In this document: positions 8,214 through 16,399 of the stretch, one piece after another | How the letters are laid out: every line of letters begins with the position of its first letter | How positions within the stretch are numbered: position 1 is the stretch's first letter | Origin: Pseudomonadota bacterium | GTDB taxonomy: Bacteria > Pseudomonadota > Alphaproteobacteria > Sneathiellales > Sneathiellaceae | Direction of reading: 5' to 3' | Length of the DNA: 64,000 nucleotides | Assembly (NCBI GenBank): GCA_024743055.1 | Contig: JANSXH010000001.1 | Location: 248,001-312,000, forward strand | Program-made: the position numbers and the translations under genes | The notes under the pieces: generated by a model | The model's input: the letters and a program-made list of their open reading frames with translations, nothing else | The model's database searches: none | Told to the model about the DNA's origin: nothing

Positions 8214-9080
8214 CTACCCCTTACCGCGCCAGGGAATCAGTTTCTTTTCCAGAAGCCGCATCAGAATTTCAATGCTGAAACCGATGATGCCGATGATGAA
8301 AATCCCGATCACAACCGTATCAGTCTGCAGGAAGTTCTTGGCAATCATGATCATCGATCCGACCCCACGATCCGCCGCCACCAGCTCGGCGGCAACAACC
8401 GTACCCCAGCAAACCCCCATGGAGGTGCGCAAGCCGGTGAAAATCTCCGGCAGGGCGTTGGGCAGAATGACCAGGCGCAGCACCTGAAATTTCGTAGCCC
8501 CTAGAGAATAGGCCGCATGGACTTTCGAGATGCGAACACTGGAAACCCCGGCCCGGGCCGAGATGGTCATGATGAAGAGGGAGGCCAGAAACAAGAGGAA
8601 GATCTTGGCAAACTCATCAATCCCGAACCACAGAATGATCAGAGGGATCAGGGCCAAAGGCGGGATTGGGCGGATGAACTCGACAAGCGGGTCAAACATG
8701 CCCCGGGCAACCGACGACAGTCCCATGGCCAGTCCCAGCGGAATGCCGATGATCGCGCCGTAGAACACCCCGGAGAGCACGCGATAAACGCTGATCCCGA
8801 TATGATCCCAAAGAGTGATGTTGCGGAAGCCTTCTGACAGCAGTATTTCCAGACGCGTACCAACGGCACTGAAAGATGGCCAGTAAATCGGCTTGATCCA
8901 TTCTAGACTGGTCGCCAGCCACCACAATAAAAAGACGGCGAAGATGGTAATCAAACCATAGGCCCGGCCCGAATTAACGGCAGAGGCATCCCCAAACTTG
9001 ACGGTTTTCTGCCGGGTAAAGCTGTTATCGGCAATGCCGAGCCAGACGGCCAGATTTGACGGATTCTTTTTCTCAGACAT
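8214..9080 (-). CDS. ABC transporter permease, TauC/SsuC-like
   Basis: 288 residues with six predicted membrane helices (for example LITIFAVFLLWWLATSL) and the cytoplasmic coupling motif AAYSLGATKFQVLRLVILP (the EAA loop) near residue 190-208. It belongs to the nitrate/sulfonate/taurine importer permeases. Third gene of a minus-strand operon (binding protein, ATPase, permease), 12 bp after the ATPase gene. The N-terminal ~35 residues are soluble. Substrate is discussed under the binding protein. Confidence 0.93.
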   Translation of the reverse strand: MSEKKNPSNLAVWLGIADNSFTRQKTVKFGDASAVNSGRAYGLITIFAVFLLWWLATSLEWIKPIYWPSFSAVGTRLEILLSEGFRNITLWDHIGISVYRVLSGVFYGAIIGIPLGLAMGLSSVARGMFDPLVEFIRPIPPLALIPLIILWFGIDEFAKIFLLFLASLFIMTISARAGVSSVRISKVHAAYSLGATKFQVLRLVILPNALPEIFTGLRTSMGVCWGTVVAAELVAADRGVGSMIMIAKNFLQTDTVVIGIFIIGIIGFSIEILMRLLEKKLIPWRGKG

Positions 9081-9092
9081 ATTCAGGCCCTC

Positions 9093-9932
9093 CTACGCCG
9101 CTGGTTCCTTGTATCCCATGATGTCCTCTTCCATTTCCCAAATCATGGTGAGAATCTTATCTCGATTCTCAACAAACTCGGGCATCCCTTTGACTTCACG
9201 GGGAGTTTTCTCCAAACCAAGTTCGGCAAACGGGAGGTGAAATTCTTTTTCAATACGGCCCGGACGCGGTGCCATCACAATCAGGCGCTCCCCCAGAAGC
9301 AGCGCTTCCTCAACCGAATGGGTAATCAAAATGATGGTTTTCCCGGTCTCCTTCCAGAGCTTGAGAACCAGGCCCTGCATCTTCTCACGGGTCAGGGCAT
9401 CCAGTGCCCCCAAAGGCTCATCCATCAGGATCACTTCCGGATCATTGGCCAGACAACGGGCCAGCGCCACACGCTGCTGCATCCCGCCGGAAAGCTCATA
9501 GACGGATTTCTTGGCGAAGTCCTCCAAACCGACAACTGACAAGAGCCTCTCGACAGTAGCCGCAATCTCGGCTTTCGGCTTGCCGGCCATTTTCGGGCCA
9601 AAAGCAATGTTTTTTTCGACGGTCATCCATTCAAACAAGGCACCTTGCTGGAAGACCATACCGCGCTCAGCGCTTGGGCCATTAACAACGACAGCCCGCT
9701 CAGAGCTGGGACCGGTAATACGCTCATCTTCAAGGGTTACCTCCCCTGCAGTTGGCGATAGAAAGCCGGCAATAATATTGAGCAAAGTTGATTTACCGCA
9801 TCCGGACGGCCCTAATACGGAGACCAGTTCACCAGGCTTCAAATCCAGGGAGACATGTTCCAATGCATGAACGTCTTCTCCTCCCGGTACGTTGAAGGTC
9901 ATGGTCACGTCTTTGATATGCAATGATTTCAC
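9093..9932 (-). CDS. ABC transporter ATP-binding protein, TauB/SsuB-like
   Basis: 279-residue ATPase with Walker A (GPSGCGKST, about 41-49), Q-loop (VFQQGALFEW), signature LSGGMQQRVALARCLAN and Walker B VILMDEPLGALD, followed by the switch histidine in ILITHSVEEA. It powers the adjacent permease. The stretch between the two beta strands of the core is slightly longer than usual (GPSSERAVVVNGPSAERGMV), duplicating a GPS-ER element. The second copy is the normal one, so this is probably a small internal duplication. Lies between the binding-protein and permease genes in the operon. Confidence 0.95.
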   Translation of the reverse strand: MKSLHIKDVTMTFNVPGGEDVHALEHVSLDLKPGELVSVLGPSGCGKSTLLNIIAGFLSPTAGEVTLEDERITGPSSERAVVVNGPSAERGMVFQQGALFEWMTVEKNIAFGPKMAGKPKAEIAATVERLLSVVGLEDFAKKSVYELSGGMQQRVALARCLANDPEVILMDEPLGALDALTREKMQGLVLKLWKETGKTIILITHSVEEALLLGERLIVMAPRPGRIEKEFHLPFAELGLEKTPREVKGMPEFVENRDKILTMIWEMEEDIMGYKEPAA

Positions 9933-10003
9933 AAGATTTCCCCCTTGTTATTGATATTGGAAAGGACGGGACACGACCATCCAGCCGTGTCCCGCAGTGG
10001 AAA

Positions 10004-10990
10004 TCACTTCACAAACTTGTCCGTGATAACGGCGTCATAACTTGGCAGGGCTTTGTCCATCTGCTTTTGAGAGACAAAGAAATCCGCGACTTCCTTGGTG
10101 AAAGTCTGAACGGTTCCGCCGAGCCAGGCATCAGAAGCCTGATCAGTTTTGGACGGGAAGGCAAACATTCCAAGCATGTTCTCGGTTGCCCCTTTGTCCA
10201 TACCAGCAGCTTTGGCAATACTAGGGACTGCGGCTACCTTGTCCTTGTAGTAAGCAGCATTGGCTGCATCAGTGACGTCCATGAACTTCTGGACGAGATC
10301 CGGATGATCCGTTGCGAACTCATCGGTCACGGAAATCACGTCGAAAACGCGGATGCCGATGGCTTCCTGCTCTTCGGCTGTCATCAAATACTCACCGGTT
10401 TCCTTCATGCGCAGCATTGGACCACCAAAGGCACAGCCCATGACAATGTCACCGCGGGCAAAGGCAACGGCAGCATCGGCACCGTTCATCTGCACCATCT
10501 GGACTTTGGTCGCATCGACACCGAGATGATCAAGCATACGAAGAAGTTTATAATGGGTCACATTGCCGATCGGCGTCCCAATCTTTTTGCCTTCCAACAT
10601 CTTGGCATTTTCCTTAGTGATGCCGGAATCTTTGCTGACAACGCAGTTATCGGCTTCAGCATAAGACACGGCGACACCGATCAGTTTCAGCGGCAGGCCG
10701 TTGGAAACAGCGACAACATAAGGAACAAGTCCCTGACTGTAGGCGATCTGAACGTCACCTGAGGCCATGGCCTGGGACATTTCGTTGCCATTACCGAACG
10801 CGCGCCAGTTAACTTTAATACCCATTTCCTTGTCATAGGTTTCTTCCAACTGAGCGACCTGATTGGCCGTTGGCCATTCCAGGAAATACGCAACGGTGAT
10901 TTCATCCGGCTTGTCCGCAGAGACTGCAGCTCCGGTGGCCATAAATGTACATGCGGCCAGTGCTAATGCTGATGTAATTAGACGTTTCAT
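10004..10990 (-). CDS. Periplasmic substrate-binding protein, TauA-like
   Basis: 328 residues from the ATG at 10990, which has a GGGAGG site; the frame stays open 27 codons upstream without a better start. A signal peptide (KRLITSALALAACTFMATGA, cleavage after AVSA) is followed by a type II periplasmic-binding fold of the nitrate/sulfonate/taurine family (ITVAYFLEWPTANQVAQ, ASGDVQIAYSQGLVP). The family binds taurine, alkanesulfonates or small amines. Here it is divergent from a LacI gene and a dimethylglycine dehydrogenase-like enzyme, so a methylated amine or amino-sulfonate is plausible. Exact ligand unknown. A 71-bp gap separates it from the ATPase gene. Confidence 0.92.
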   Translation of the reverse strand: MKRLITSALALAACTFMATGAAVSADKPDEITVAYFLEWPTANQVAQLEETYDKEMGIKVNWRAFGNGNEMSQAMASGDVQIAYSQGLVPYVVAVSNGLPLKLIGVAVSYAEADNCVVSKDSGITKENAKMLEGKKIGTPIGNVTHYKLLRMLDHLGVDATKVQMVQMNGADAAVAFARGDIVMGCAFGGPMLRMKETGEYLMTAEEQEAIGIRVFDVISVTDEFATDHPDLVQKFMDVTDAANAAYYKDKVAAVPSIAKAAGMDKGATENMLGMFAFPSKTDQASDAWLGGTVQTFTKEVADFFVSQKQMDKALPSYDAVITDKFVK

Positions 10991-11145
10991 ATGTTGCCTC
11001 CCTTGGCAAATTGCGTGCCTCTCGATGGTGGGCACAAATTCCAAAACAGATACGCTCTGATCTCTCCCCATCCCGTTTCGACCTTCCCTTGGCGGGTGTC
11101 AGCGAACCAGGCCAGCCCTTCTAAGTGGCCAGATCAAAGTTAATA

Positions 11146-11159
11146 TGTAACCGTTTTCA
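11146..11159. promoter_or_regulatory. Putative LacI-family operator 1
   Basis: TGTAACCGTTTTCA, an imperfect palindrome around a central CG, the hallmark of LacI-family sites. It lies 156 bp upstream of the transporter operon start and 122 bp from the regulator start. Confidence 0.6.
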
Positions 11160-11230
11160 TGATTGTTACACCAAAAATCCGCAGTAAACAAAACTTCTTT
11201 TTCAAAACTGAAATTATTGTGATATAAAAA

Positions 11231-11244
11231 AGAAACCGGTTACA
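11231..11244. promoter_or_regulatory. Putative LacI-family operator 2
   Basis: AGAAACCGGTTACA with a perfect AACCGGTT core, 37 bases before the regulator start. Together with the site at 11146 (85 bp apart, about eight helical turns) it could allow looping between the divergent promoters. Confidence 0.7.
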
Positions 11245-11280
11245 TCAACCAAGGTCGGCCAGAAAGCGAAATTTGAAACA

Positions 11281-12324
11281 GTGACACTCCCATCTTCCAA
11301 GTCCAGACAGCAGAGCGGAACCGGCGGAATTCGTCAGGTTGCCAAAGCTGCTGGAGTGTCAACGGCGACGGTTTCAAGGGTATTCAATCACCCGGATTCA
11401 GTTTCTGAAAAAACACGTTTACGGGTGGCCGAAGCAGCAAACAAACTTTTTTACATTCCTGACAGCGCAGCAAAAAACCTCTCTTCTCAGCGCAGCCGCC
11501 GAATCGGCGCTCTGATCCCCACCATTGATGATTCCATTTTTGCCCGCTTTGTCACATCCCTGCAGCGGGAGCTTGGAGATGCGGGTTATAGCCTCATCCT
11601 TGGTATCAATGAATTTGACGAAGATCTTGAAGTAAAAGAGGTCCGAAGCCTGATCGAATCAGGAATAGATGGCATCATTCTCTGTGGGGAGCGACGGCGG
11701 CAGGAAGTCTATGACCTGCTTGAGCGCCATAATATCCCCTTCCTGCTCACCAATGTCTATCGCCCGGCCAGCAAACATCCCAGTGTCGGCTACGACAATT
11801 ATGCCGGTGCCTCCAAGGCAGCAGCCTATCTGATGGATCAGGGCCATGAGAAATTCGGGGTCATTGACTTCCCTTCCCTCTCCAACGACCGCGCGGAAAG
11901 ACGGGTGGAAGGCATTACCCATTCTCTGGCAGAGCGGGGTCTGAAAATAAGGCCCGAATGTCATATTGAACGCCCCTTCAGCTTTGAAGAAGGCCGGATC
12001 GGTCTACGTACCCTGCTCGATCATGCACCAGATACCACTGCAGTTCTTTGCGGCAACGACGTTCTGGCCATTGGTGCCCTGTTTGAAGCTCAGGAAAGAA
12101 ATCTCAGTGTTCCAAAAGATCTGTCGATCATCGGCTTCGACAATCTCGAATTGGCGTCACAGATTTCGCCAGGTCTGACGACCGTTGATGTCCCGACTAC
12201 CGCGATGGGAAGCCGGGCGGCGGAGACCTTGCTGCTGATGCTCGACCAAACCCCGTGGCCCCATGCGACACGCATTCCGACCAATCTAATTATCCGTGGC
12301 ACCACGGGTCCCGCCCCTGTTTAA
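11281..12324 (+). CDS. LacI-family transcriptional regulator
   Basis: 347 residues starting at GTG 11281. The helix-turn-helix is at about 17-40 (RQVAKAAGVSTATVSRVF), then the hinge helix (AAKNLSSQRSRRIGALIP) and a sugar-binding-protein-like effector domain. It is the first gene of a plus-strand operon with the dimethylglycine dehydrogenase-like gene (36-bp gap) and divergent from the TauABC-like operon. Two operator-like palindromes lie in the shared intergenic region, one of them close to its own start, which suggests autorepression. The effector is presumably the imported compound or a product of it. Confidence 0.95.
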   Translation: MTLPSSKSRQQSGTGGIRQVAKAAGVSTATVSRVFNHPDSVSEKTRLRVAEAANKLFYIPDSAAKNLSSQRSRRIGALIPTIDDSIFARFVTSLQRELGDAGYSLILGINEFDEDLEVKEVRSLIESGIDGIILCGERRRQEVYDLLERHNIPFLLTNVYRPASKHPSVGYDNYAGASKAAAYLMDQGHEKFGVIDFPSLSNDRAERRVEGITHSLAERGLKIRPECHIERPFSFEEGRIGLRTLLDHAPDTTAVLCGNDVLAIGALFEAQERNLSVPKDLSIIGFDNLELASQISPGLTTVDVPTTAMGSRAAETLLLMLDQTPWPHATRIPTNLIIRGTTGPAPV

Positions 12325-12342
12325 GCGCCTTGATGAGGCGCT
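12324..12342 (+). other. Small intergenic hairpin between regulator and oxidoreductase genes
   Basis: AGCGCCT / AGGCGCT, 7-bp perfect arms with a 5-base loop, starting on the last base of the lacI-type stop codon. No T-tract follows. It may tune expression between the two operon genes; it may also be chance. Confidence 0.3.
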
Positions 12343-12360
12343 CTGTGAAATGAGGAACCA

Positions 12361-14787
12361 ATGGCAAAATTACCCAGTCAGGCTCGTGTAGTCATTATCG
12401 GCGGCGGCGCCGCCGGCTGTTCGACCGCTTATCATCTGGCCAAAATGGGATGGACGGATGTGCTCGTCCTGGAAAAGAACGAACTGACGGCAGGATCGAC
12501 CTGGCACGCCGCCGGAAACTGCCCGAACTTCTCCGGAAATTTGGACGTTATGCGGATGCAGGCTTATTCCGTGAAGCTCTACGATACCCTGGCGGAAGAA
12601 GTGGATTATCCGATTGGCTATCACCAGACCGGCGCCGTCCGTCTTGCCCAGACCCAGACCCGTCTGAATGAATTTAAGCATGTCTCTTCCATGGGCCGGG
12701 ATATCGGGCTGGAGCTGGAGGTAGTGACACCGCAGGAACTTCAGAAATACATGCCGCATATGGAAACCCATGACCTTGTAGGCGGTCTTTGGGATCCGAA
12801 AGATGGCCATATCGACCCGGCACAATTGACCCAGGCCTTTGCCAAGGGCGCCCGTACCGCGGGGGTAACGATCCGTAGATTCTGTCCGGTCACAGCCATC
12901 GCCCAGACCGCGTCCGGAGAATGGGAAGTAAGCACGCCGGATGGCACAGTGACAGCGGAGATTGTCGTCAATGCCGCCGGCTATTACGCGCCGAATATCG
13001 GCCGGATGATCGGCCGGGAGGTCCCTTCCACGGTTATGGAACATCAATATATTGTCACGGAAGATCATCCCGTCCTCGCTGAAGCGGCGGAGAAATTCCC
13101 CATGCTGCGGGATCCCGATGACAGTTATTATCTTCGTCAGGAAGGCGTCGGGTTGTTGCTCGGCCCGTATGAAAAACAGGCAACATCCGCCTGGAAGTCC
13201 GGCATTCCCGATGACTTCTCCTTCGAGCTCTACCAGGAGGATCTAGAGCGGCTTGAATGGTATATTGAACAGGCTTGCGCCCGGGTGCCCATCATGGGCG
13301 AAGCTGGGGTCCGCAATGTCATTAACGGCCCCATCCCCTACACCCCCGACGGTAATCCACTGATCGGTCCGGTACCGGGGGTTCGGAATTTCTATGAATG
13401 CTGTGTCTTTACCTTTGGCATCGCTCAATCCGGAGGGGCCGGTAAAGTGATGGCCGAATGGATCACCGAGGGCCGTCCCGAATGGGACATGTGGGCTTGT
13501 GATCCGCGCCGCTTCACCGACTACACCACGGCGGAATATTGCGAGGCCAAGGCGAGCGAAGTCTATGCCCATGAATATGCCATGCATCTGCCATTTCAGG
13601 AATGGCCGGCAGGCCGCCCCATGAAGACCTCTCCCCTCTATGACAAACTGGCTGCCAAGGGAGCCGAGTTTGGCGATCGCGGCGGCTGGGAACGGGTCAT
13701 GTGGTTCAAGCGTCCCGGCGATAATCCGGACGCGCTCAATGGCTATGATCAGCCGGACTGGTATGACGCCATCGCCGAGGAATGTGCGGCGGTGACCGAG
13801 CATGTGGGTATTCTTGATCTTCCCGGTTTTGCTAAATTTGAAGTCACCGGGTCGGGCTCAGCGGCCTGGCTTGATGGCCTGATCTCAGGGCCCCTGCCCT
13901 CCGTTGGTCGCATCGGTCTTTCCTATTTCTGTAACGAGAATGGGCATATTATTACCGAGATGACCATCACCCGGATCTCCGACGATCATTTCCGCCTGAC
14001 CGGTCCGGCGCCGGGCGAATGGCATGATCAGGACTGGTTGCAGCAACATCTGCCAACGGATGGCTCTGTCACCCTTGAGAATGTCACCAAGGCCACCGGC
14101 ACCCTGGTGCTGGCCGGACCAAAATCCCGGGATGTACTGTCTCAGGTGACCCAAGCGGACCTCACCAATGACAGTTTCAAATGGCTGACAGCACAGTCAA
14201 TCGAAGTTGCCGGTGTGTCCGTTCATGCACTCCGGGTCAATTATGTCGGGGAATTGGGATGGGAGTTGCATGCGCCCGTTGACGATATCGTCAAACTCTA
14301 TGACGCCCTTTGGACCGCCGGGGAAGCTCATGGCATTCGTGATTTCGGTGCCTATGCCATGGAATCCATGCGACTGGAAAAATGCTATCGGGCCTGGAAG
14401 CAGGATCTGTCGGCAGAGCTCTCCCCCCTTGATGTCTCTCTCGATCGTTTCGTCAAGCTTTCCAAAGAGGGATTCATCGGCAAGGCGGCGCTTGAAAAGA
14501 TAGCCGAAAACGGCTCAACCTATCGGTTCGTGCCGATGCTGCTGGAGGGTAATCCAACCGATGCCCCTTACGGTTCACCGATCTGGAGCGGCGGTGTGGA
14601 GGTTGGCTTCGTCTCCTCTTCGGGCTATGGTCATCGGATCGGCCGACAGATCGCCCTCGCCTTTATTGAAACGGATAAATCCGGTGAGGGAACTGAGGTC
14701 GAAATTGAATGCCTTGGCCAGCGGCAGCCGGCTGTTATTGCGACGGAACCCCTGTTCGATCCAAAGAATGAGCGGCTTCGCGCCTGA
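12361..14787 (+). CDS. Dimethylglycine/sarcosine dehydrogenase-like flavoprotein with GcvT domain
   Basis: 808 residues. The N-terminal half is a DAO-type FAD domain (VVIIGGGAAGCSTAYHLA at 10-27), with GSTWHAAG at 45-52. The His of this motif carries covalent FAD in mammalian dimethylglycine dehydrogenase. The middle is the FAO-type linker, and from about 430 onward lies a GcvT-like aminomethyl-transfer domain that binds tetrahydrofolate (NYVGELGWELHAP, GAYAMESMRLEKCYRAWKQD). Such enzymes oxidatively demethylate N-methyl amino acids and pass the one-carbon unit to folate. In an operon with LacI and a DsbA-fold gene and divergent from an importer, it probably degrades the imported N-methyl compound. 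The exact substrate is not determined. Confidence 0.92.
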   Translation: MAKLPSQARVVIIGGGAAGCSTAYHLAKMGWTDVLVLEKNELTAGSTWHAAGNCPNFSGNLDVMRMQAYSVKLYDTLAEEVDYPIGYHQTGAVRLAQTQTRLNEFKHVSSMGRDIGLELEVVTPQELQKYMPHMETHDLVGGLWDPKDGHIDPAQLTQAFAKGARTAGVTIRRFCPVTAIAQTASGEWEVSTPDGTVTAEIVVNAAGYYAPNIGRMIGREVPSTVMEHQYIVTEDHPVLAEAAEKFPMLRDPDDSYYLRQEGVGLLLGPYEKQATSAWKSGIPDDFSFELYQEDLERLEWYIEQACARVPIMGEAGVRNVINGPIPYTPDGNPLIGPVPGVRNFYECCVFTFGIAQSGGAGKVMAEWITEGRPEWDMWACDPRRFTDYTTAEYCEAKASEVYAHEYAMHLPFQEWPAGRPMKTSPLYDKLAAKGAEFGDRGGWERVMWFKRPGDNPDALNGYDQPDWYDAIAEECAAVTEHVGILDLPGFAKFEVTGSGSAAWLDGLISGPLPSVGRIGLSYFCNENGHIITEMTITRISDDHFRLTGPAPGEWHDQDWLQQHLPTDGSVTLENVTKATGTLVLAGPKSRDVLSQVTQADLTNDSFKWLTAQSIEVAGVSVHALRVNYVGELGWELHAPVDDIVKLYDALWTAGEAHGIRDFGAYAMESMRLEKCYRAWKQDLSAELSPLDVSLDRFVKLSKEGFIGKAALEKIAENGSTYRFVPMLLEGNPTDAPYGSPIWSGGVEVGFVSSSGYGHRIGRQIALAFIETDKSGEGTEVEIECLGQRQPAVIATEPLFDPKNERLRA

Positions 14788-14835
14788 CATACGACTGCCA
14801 ACGCCTGTATAATAATAAGAAAAGGAGCGTTGGAC

Positions 14836-15423
14836 ATGAGCCGTCGAACCGTCATTCACTATACGGACTACAAGAGCCCGTTTGCCTATCTGGCCGTTGA
14901 GCCGACTTATGAGCTCGAAGAAGAATTTGATCTTGAGGTGATCTGGCGTCCCTACACTCTCGATATCGCTTCCTTTGCAGGCAGCGTCGAGGAACGCTCG
15001 GAGGAGCAGTGGCGCAAGATCAAATATTCCTACATGGATATGCGCCGCTTCGCCAACAAACGCAATCTCACCGTCAAGGGCCCGCGCCGCATCTATAACG
15101 CCACCACCGCTTCCATCGGTATGCTTTACGCGCAAGACCAGGGCGTGTTTCGCCTCTATAATGATTCTGTCTTCAAGCGCTTTTGGACCCATGACATCGA
15201 TCTCGATGAAGTCGATGAGATTGAAGGCGCCCTTAAAGATGCTGGCGCAGATGTCTCCGGCTTTGAGGCTTTCCTGGCCGGTGACGGTAAAACCCGCCAC
15301 GCCGCCATCAAGGAAGAAGCCCACAAGCACGGCGTCTTTGGCGTACCAAGCTATGTCTTCGAGGACGAGTTGTTCTGGGGATGTGATCGAATTGATCTCC
15401 TAAAAGAGCGTCTATCAGCCTAA
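14836..15423 (+). CDS. DsbA-fold protein, 2-hydroxychromene-2-carboxylate isomerase-like
   Basis: 195 residues from ATG 14836, chosen over an upstream TTG because AAAGGAG sits seven bases before it. It has a thioredoxin-like DsbA fold with the family start (HYTDYKSPFAYLAVEP) but Ser-Pro in place of a CxxC, and a C-terminal GVFGVPSYVFEDELFWGCDR motif. This points to glutathione-dependent isomerase or transferase chemistry, not to disulfide formation. A 7-bp inverted repeat (14798-14804 and 14827-14833) flanks the ribosome-binding site. It is the last gene of the LacI operon; the substrate is unknown. Confidence 0.85.
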   Translation: MSRRTVIHYTDYKSPFAYLAVEPTYELEEEFDLEVIWRPYTLDIASFAGSVEERSEEQWRKIKYSYMDMRRFANKRNLTVKGPRRIYNATTASIGMLYAQDQGVFRLYNDSVFKRFWTHDIDLDEVDEIEGALKDAGADVSGFEAFLAGDGKTRHAAIKEEAHKHGVFGVPSYVFEDELFWGCDRIDLLKERLSA

Positions 15424-15507
15424 CCCCCGCTCAATCCAAAATTTCAACCCAGCTTGTTCCGTGTTTTCAGGCGGCAATAAAACTCGCCCAGAAGTTTTCG
15501 CACTTGA

Positions 15508-15546
15508 CTTTCGTTATAAGACTTTTCTAAAGTCTTATAACGAAAG
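15508..15546. promoter_or_regulatory. 39-bp near-perfect palindrome upstream of the enoyl-CoA hydratase gene
   Basis: Two perfectly complementary 18-base arms (CTTTCGTTATAAGACTTT and its complement) around TCT, ending 31 bases before the ATG at 15578. Rich in A/T with no T-tract, so a protein-binding site is likelier than a terminator. Each arm contains TTATAAGACTT, so two regulator dimers could bind. The nearby tandem HxlR protein is one candidate binder. Confidence 0.75.
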
Positions 15547-15577
15547 CTGTAAAAAACACCCGGGGGAGGAACAACGG

Positions 15578-16372
15578 ATGAGTGACTATAAAAAACTGAT
15601 TTTTGATCGACAGGACCAGGTAACCACAATCACCCTCAACCGGCCAAAAGTTCACAACGCCCTTGATCGGGAGCTCTCAGCTGAATTGAAAGACGCCATC
15701 CTCAAGGTTCGCGCCGACCGCGACTGCCGGGTCATGGTCCTGCAGGGCGCCGGGGAAACCTTTTGCGCCGGGGACGACATCAAGGAATTCAACGAATGGC
15801 GCGGTGATGAAAGCTATTGGCAGGTGCGGCTCTACCAGGAAACAGTGCAATTGATCGAAGATCTGACCCCCGTCACCATCGCCGCCGTTGACGGCGTCTG
15901 CACGGGTGGCGGATTGGAGCTCACCCTGGTCTGTGACTTTGTCGTCGCCACCGACCGCTCTCGCTGGGGCATGCCGGAGATCGATTGGGATATCACACCC
16001 GGCTGGGGTGGCATTTCAAGAATCCCGAAATTCGCCGGACGCCGCAAAGCCAAGGAATGGAACCTGATCGGCATGCTGTTTACCGCAGAGAAAGCTGAGC
16101 GCTATGATCTGGTCAACCGGGTGGTCGCCCCGGAGGAGCTGAGCAGTGAAGTTGCCAAACTGACAGAGATAATGTTGCAGAAACATCCGATGACGGTCCG
16201 CCGGACAAAATTTGCTCTGAACCAGAGTGCTGATCTTCCCGTAAAAGGAGCTTTGGCTTTTGAAGTTCCGATCATGCCCTACGCCAGAGGCTCATCCGGC
16301 CTCAAGGATTTCACGTCCAAGGAAGGACGGGAAAAACGTCGGGAGATGTCAAAGAATTTCTGGTCAGACTAA
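15578..16372 (+). CDS. Enoyl-CoA hydratase/isomerase (crotonase) family protein
   Basis: 264 residues from ATG 15578, with GGGGGAGGA seven bases upstream; the open frame continues 5' through the palindrome but lacks a ribosome-binding site there. Crotonase fold: the oxyanion-hole segments GAGETFCAGDDIKEF (about 55-69) and DGVCTGGGLEL (about 104-114) are present, and the position of the first hydratase glutamate falls in the PEIDWDITPGWGG region. It acts on a CoA thioester, fitting the acyl-CoA synthetase gene 27 bp downstream. Hydratase, isomerase or hydrolase activity cannot be told apart from sequence alone. Confidence 0.9.
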   Translation: MSDYKKLIFDRQDQVTTITLNRPKVHNALDRELSAELKDAILKVRADRDCRVMVLQGAGETFCAGDDIKEFNEWRGDESYWQVRLYQETVQLIEDLTPVTIAAVDGVCTGGGLELTLVCDFVVATDRSRWGMPEIDWDITPGWGGISRIPKFAGRRKAKEWNLIGMLFTAEKAERYDLVNRVVAPEELSSEVAKLTEIMLQKHPMTVRRTKFALNQSADLPVKGALAFEVPIMPYARGSSGLKDFTSKEGREKRREMSKNFWSD

Positions 16373-16399
16373 CTGTTTGTTTAAGGCGTACTCCGATCC

